DNA from: Aquirufa beregesia
Lineage (GTDB): Bacteria; Bacteroidota; Bacteroidia; Cytophagales; Spirosomataceae
Assembly (NCBI RefSeq): GCF_011090385.1
Contig: NZ_SEWW01000004.1
Coordinates: forward strand, 124,001-188,000
Direction: 5' to 3'
DNA length: 64,000 bases
Of this stretch, positions 61,363-64,000 are shown piece by piece (position 1 is the first letter of the stretch; each line of letters starts with the position of its first letter). Both the position numbers and the translations under genes were made by a program. The notes beneath the pieces are model-generated. The model did not search any database and was not told the DNA's origin. It worked only from the letters and a program-made list of their open reading frames with translations.

Positions 61363-62838
61363 TTATTCAGGCTTTTTAATGGGAATGTTTAGTGTGTCCA
61401 AAGGCCATTTTCCTTTCCATCCCTGGTCAATAACCAGCTTGGGCATTTTCTTTTGAAGTAGTTTTATCCCTTGTTCACTCACTTTACTTTGCCATAGGTA
61501 AATCTTTCTTAATGCTGGCATCTGAGCTATTGCCAAGACTCCTTCATCACCGATAGAAGTACCCACCAAATTCAAGGTTTCTAAGTGCTTCAAAGAACTT
61601 ATGTAAGAGAGTCCTCGATGACTGATTTTGGTATGATCTAATTGTAAATGAATTAATCTTGGATATGCACTGATCTGTTGCAAGAGAGCATCGCTTATGT
61701 TAGTTCCTCCTAATTTTAAGGAAACCAATTGATCCTTAATATCATCCAAATCTTGAAGTTCTTTATCCCCAACCTGTTTGGCATTAATGGCATTGACTTC
61801 CAAGAATGATTTCTCTTTACTTAAAGCAATGACTAATACTTGGTGCCTTCTAACTTTATCAATATCGGCATCAGATGCAGGAGGAATATTTTCTTTTAAT
61901 ATAGGGGAAACATGTGCTTCTTGTTGATTTCCACCCTGGGTATATTTTGTCAATACCGTTTTGATTCGGGCATTGTAAGGAATCTCAGAAATCTTTTTAT
62001 TGAAATGCGCCCCCTCTTTTACCCACCATTGTAACAAAATGATCTCATCTTCTGTTAAGTTGACTTTTCCCTTAGGAGGCATGTGGTCTTCATGAGATGG
62101 ATCTAAAAGGATACGTTTGATTAAGTCACTTTCTTCGGGTTTACCTGCTAGTAGAATAACTCCATTAGCCCCGCCTTTCAAAAAATATTCTGGACTATCC
62201 ATGCGCAATTTGCCTTTTTGTTTTTCGGCATTATGACATGACCAACATTTTTGTTTTAAAGTAGGTTGAATTAAATCTTGATAGATAAGTGCCTCTTGCA
62301 AATTTTTAATCGTAATGCGCGACACACTTTTCCCATCAGATTCTTGTTCCCTAGGAGCAATTCCTAGCCAGTTTCTCCAAGGTTGAGGAAGGTAGGTACT
62401 CAAATAATCGGAACCATGAGTCAAGTTTCCTCCCACATGTCCTGTCCACATGACTAAGATAAAAGCCAAGCTCAATCCAGGTTTGAAAAAGCGAGACATC
62501 AAAGAATCTTGGGACCAAAATTGAGCCATATAAGCCAAAGCCAATGAACTCAAGGCTAGGCTAATTCCTAGCCATTGATGGATAAATAAGGCATCCATAT
62601 CATATTCTCCCGTTAGGGATAAGCACCATCCCATGGCACAAGAAATTAGGGCCGCTATGCCTGTGCTCCATAAAATGGACGCAATAGATGCCTGTCTTTG
62701 TGCTTCTTCTTTTTTGGAAAAACCATATAAAATCATTCCCATGAGGAGCATACCAATGGGTAAATGCACCAACATGGGATGAAAATGGCCAAAAAATAGA
62801 ACCCAATCAGGAATTCCCTCCACGTCCAAAAGAATCAT
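61363..62838 (-). CDS. Membrane protein with DUF2231, planctomycete-type cytochrome and leucine-rich repeats
   Basis: The 491-residue protein starts with a DUF2231-like membrane part of four or five helices (about 10-150, HPMLVHLPIGMLLMGMILYG, IHQWLGISLALSSLALAYM). A PSCyt1 cytochrome c domain follows with CWSCH at residues 198-202, RMDSPEYFLKGGANG and EDHMPPKGKVNLTEDEI, which contains the expected Met haem ligand in HMPPKG. The C-terminal 150 residues are leucine-rich repeats (LIHLQLDHTKISHRGLSYISSLKHLETLNLVGTSIGDEG, shown here only for its L-x-x-L spacing). This combination is known in Planctomycetes and Bacteroidota loci for glycan or other substrate oxidation. The NHL gene lies 1 base upstream. 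Confidence 0.85.
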   Translation of the reverse strand: MILLDVEGIPDWVLFFGHFHPMLVHLPIGMLLMGMILYGFSKKEEAQRQASIASILWSTGIAALISCAMGWCLSLTGEYDMDALFIHQWLGISLALSSLALAYMAQFWSQDSLMSRFFKPGLSLAFILVMWTGHVGGNLTHGSDYLSTYLPQPWRNWLGIAPREQESDGKSVSRITIKNLQEALIYQDLIQPTLKQKCWSCHNAEKQKGKLRMDSPEYFLKGGANGVILLAGKPEESDLIKRILLDPSHEDHMPPKGKVNLTEDEIILLQWWVKEGAHFNKKISEIPYNARIKTVLTKYTQGGNQQEAHVSPILKENIPPASDADIDKVRRHQVLVIALSKEKSFLEVNAINAKQVGDKELQDLDDIKDQLVSLKLGGTNISDALLQQISAYPRLIHLQLDHTKISHRGLSYISSLKHLETLNLVGTSIGDEGVLAIAQMPALRKIYLWQSKVSEQGIKLLQKKMPKLVIDQGWKGKWPLDTLNIPIKKPE

Positions 62839-62839
62839 A

Positions 62840-63913
62840 TTAACCGATACGTTCCAATTTGATAGGGTAGGTTTTTTGAGAGGCCCATTGCGCTACATAG
62901 ATGTTGTCATCTGAATCAGCGTACACATCATGGGGATGTATAAACACCTTATTCTCATCATCTTTATGCTGTCTTTGCAATACTCCATTTTTGTAAATGG
63001 GTTCAGAGCCTCCTGGTGTAGAGACTACTTTCATGTCTTTGTCTAAGATTTGAACATAGCCAGAGCCTGGCCAATTTCCATCACCACTTCGGAAACAAGC
63101 GGCTACGATATGATCTCCGTGTAAGTTAGGCCGACAAACAAATGAGCCTGGTAGATGATAACGCGTGATGAATTTACCATCCAATGTGAAGCGTTTTAAA
63201 CTATTATTTACACGGTCTGTCACTAAGAGGGTCCAATTTTTTGGATCACGTGTATCAACTAAAACCCCATGACAGCAATTGAATAAGTTATCATCATACT
63301 CATTTGTCTTACCTCCAAAATGACGGATGTATTTCCCTTTAGCATCATATTGGATGATATAATTCGCCCCATATCCATCTGCTACATAAATATCCCCATT
63401 CTTAGGATTCACGGCAGTCTCTGTGGGTACAAATTGATGGGGATGATCATATACGCCTGTTTCTTTCGGATATTCGATTTTGAAAATTTCTTTTCCTTTT
63501 AAATCTGTCTTGATGACCTGATGACGGGTATTGTCGCAAATCAATAAAAACTGCTCTCCCCCTTCATTCAATATGGTCAAGCCATGTGCGCCTGGATAGG
63601 TGTGTCCCCATGAGTCTAATAACTTGCCCGATTTATCATAAATCAAGACATTGTTTTTGGTTTCATTGGTTAATAAAAACAAGCGACCTTTGGCATCTTC
63701 CACCATTTCATGGCAGTCGTTAACCGGATTTTTACCAGCATCCAAGATGCCCCAGTTTGGGATAACCTTAAATTTGTAATTGTTGTGACCTAAAACGATT
63801 TCGCCAGGTTTGGGGGCAATTTTTTTCATAGTGTGTGAGGTTGATAAGAGGCTTCCGCCAACTAAAACGGAGCTAGTTTTTAAAAAATCTCTTCGTTGAA
63901 TGGACTTGTTCAT
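62840..63913 (-). CDS. Tat-exported NHL-repeat beta-propeller protein
   Basis: The 357-residue protein begins with a twin-arginine signal (QRRDFLKTSSVLVGGSLL). The rest is a six-bladed NHL-type propeller with blades such as NGDIYVADGYGANYIIQYDAKGKYIRHFGG, HGVLVDTRD and VFIHPHDVYADSDDNIYVAQW, and several conserved His residues (HPHQF, CCHG, HPHD) that could bind a metal, as in peptidyl-alpha-hydroxyglycine lyase. The Tat signal suggests a folded, cofactor-bearing product. It is co-transcribed with the cytochrome gene downstream and probably the DUF1553-type gene upstream. Confidence 0.83.
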   Translation of the reverse strand: MNKSIQRRDFLKTSSVLVGGSLLSTSHTMKKIAPKPGEIVLGHNNYKFKVIPNWGILDAGKNPVNDCHEMVEDAKGRLFLLTNETKNNVLIYDKSGKLLDSWGHTYPGAHGLTILNEGGEQFLLICDNTRHQVIKTDLKGKEIFKIEYPKETGVYDHPHQFVPTETAVNPKNGDIYVADGYGANYIIQYDAKGKYIRHFGGKTNEYDDNLFNCCHGVLVDTRDPKNWTLLVTDRVNNSLKRFTLDGKFITRYHLPGSFVCRPNLHGDHIVAACFRSGDGNWPGSGYVQILDKDMKVVSTPGGSEPIYKNGVLQRQHKDDENKVFIHPHDVYADSDDNIYVAQWASQKTYPIKLERIG

Positions 63914-63939
63914 AGGGATAGTTAAGAGGTTGTGGAGTA

Positions 63940-64000
63940 TTATGGTTTATTGATACTTTCATCTAGGTTAAATAAAACATTGCTGACAAGGGTTCTGGCT
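63940..64000 (-). CDS. C-terminal end of a probable DUF1553-type (PSD1) protein
   Basis: The minus strand is open from the window edge and encodes ARTLVSNVLFNLDESINKP before a TAA at 63940-63942. The pattern 'AR-x-L-x-N-x-L-F-N-L-DE' resembles the end of DUF1553 proteins, which usually accompany PSCyt1 cytochromes and exported companion proteins. Only 20 codons are in the window, so the call rests mainly on context. Confidence 0.5.
   Translation of the reverse strand, partial: ARTLVSNVLFNLDESINKP

Overview
The window looks like chromosomal DNA of an AT-rich Bacteroidota, most likely a Cytophagales/Spirosomataceae-type bacterium (the genus is a guess). The support is a SusC/SusD pair with an ECF sigma factor and FecR anti-sigma factor, a giant protein ending in a type IX secretion (gliding-motility type) C-terminal domain, many signal peptides ending in a short 'AQ' motif, almost no Shine-Dalgarno sequences, and a few TAnnTTTG-like promoter boxes. 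I saw no rRNA, tRNA, CRISPR array, transposase or phage gene.

Layout. 1-6433 (+ strand apart from one gene) holds the tail of a truncated gene, a secreted BNR/sialidase-fold protein, a propeller plus alpha-toroid protein, a glycerophosphodiester phosphodiesterase lipoprotein, a beta-sandwich-like lipoprotein and a small membrane protein. 6464-16632 holds a TonB-dependent receptor, an ApbE-DUF2271 fusion with a PepSY membrane partner, a sterol-desaturase-type hydroxylase, an unusual lactonase-RidA fusion, a ChbG/YdjC deacetylase, and a TauD-type dioxygenase paired with an aldo/keto reductase. 16866-25070 starts with a secreted amidase and continues with a tight six-gene run: PhyH dioxygenase, Gfo/Idh/MocA dehydrogenase, ribokinase, secreted nucleoside hydrolase, secreted ADP-ribosylglycohydrolase and a GRP/ureide-type permease. 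This run reads as a pathway that cleaves ribosides in the periplasm, imports the sugar and phosphorylates it.

25845-38278 is a polysaccharide utilization locus: ECF sigma factor, FecR anti-sigma, STN-containing SusC, SusD, two S1 sulfatases with different formylglycine motifs, an orphan secreted alpha-toroid/beta-sandwich protein and a GH105 unsaturated glucuronyl hydrolase. It suggests a sulfated, uronate-containing polysaccharide as substrate. 38420-41117 holds a haem-binding domain protein, a YitT-family membrane protein and a Crp/Fnr-family regulator.

41291-60709 is one uninterrupted gene of about 6,470 codons. It encodes a secreted repeat protein with an N-terminal metalloprotease-like domain whose zinc motif is degenerate, two arrays of about 100-residue Ig-like modules of at least three types, a non-repeated middle region, a calcium-binding thrombospondin type 3 array and a T9SS type B sorting domain. 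At the DNA level one array is strongly homogenized, with long identical blocks and variant tracts shared over several kilobases. 61363-64000 (minus strand) carries a planctomycete-type cytochrome/leucine-rich-repeat membrane protein, a Tat-exported NHL propeller protein and the C-terminus of a likely DUF1553-type protein.

The most unusual items are the giant adhesin with its conversion-like repeat structure, the lactonase-RidA fusion, the riboside cluster, a decayed permease fragment at 25672, and three dispersed 33-nt palindromes. All family calls were made by eye from the translated sequence.
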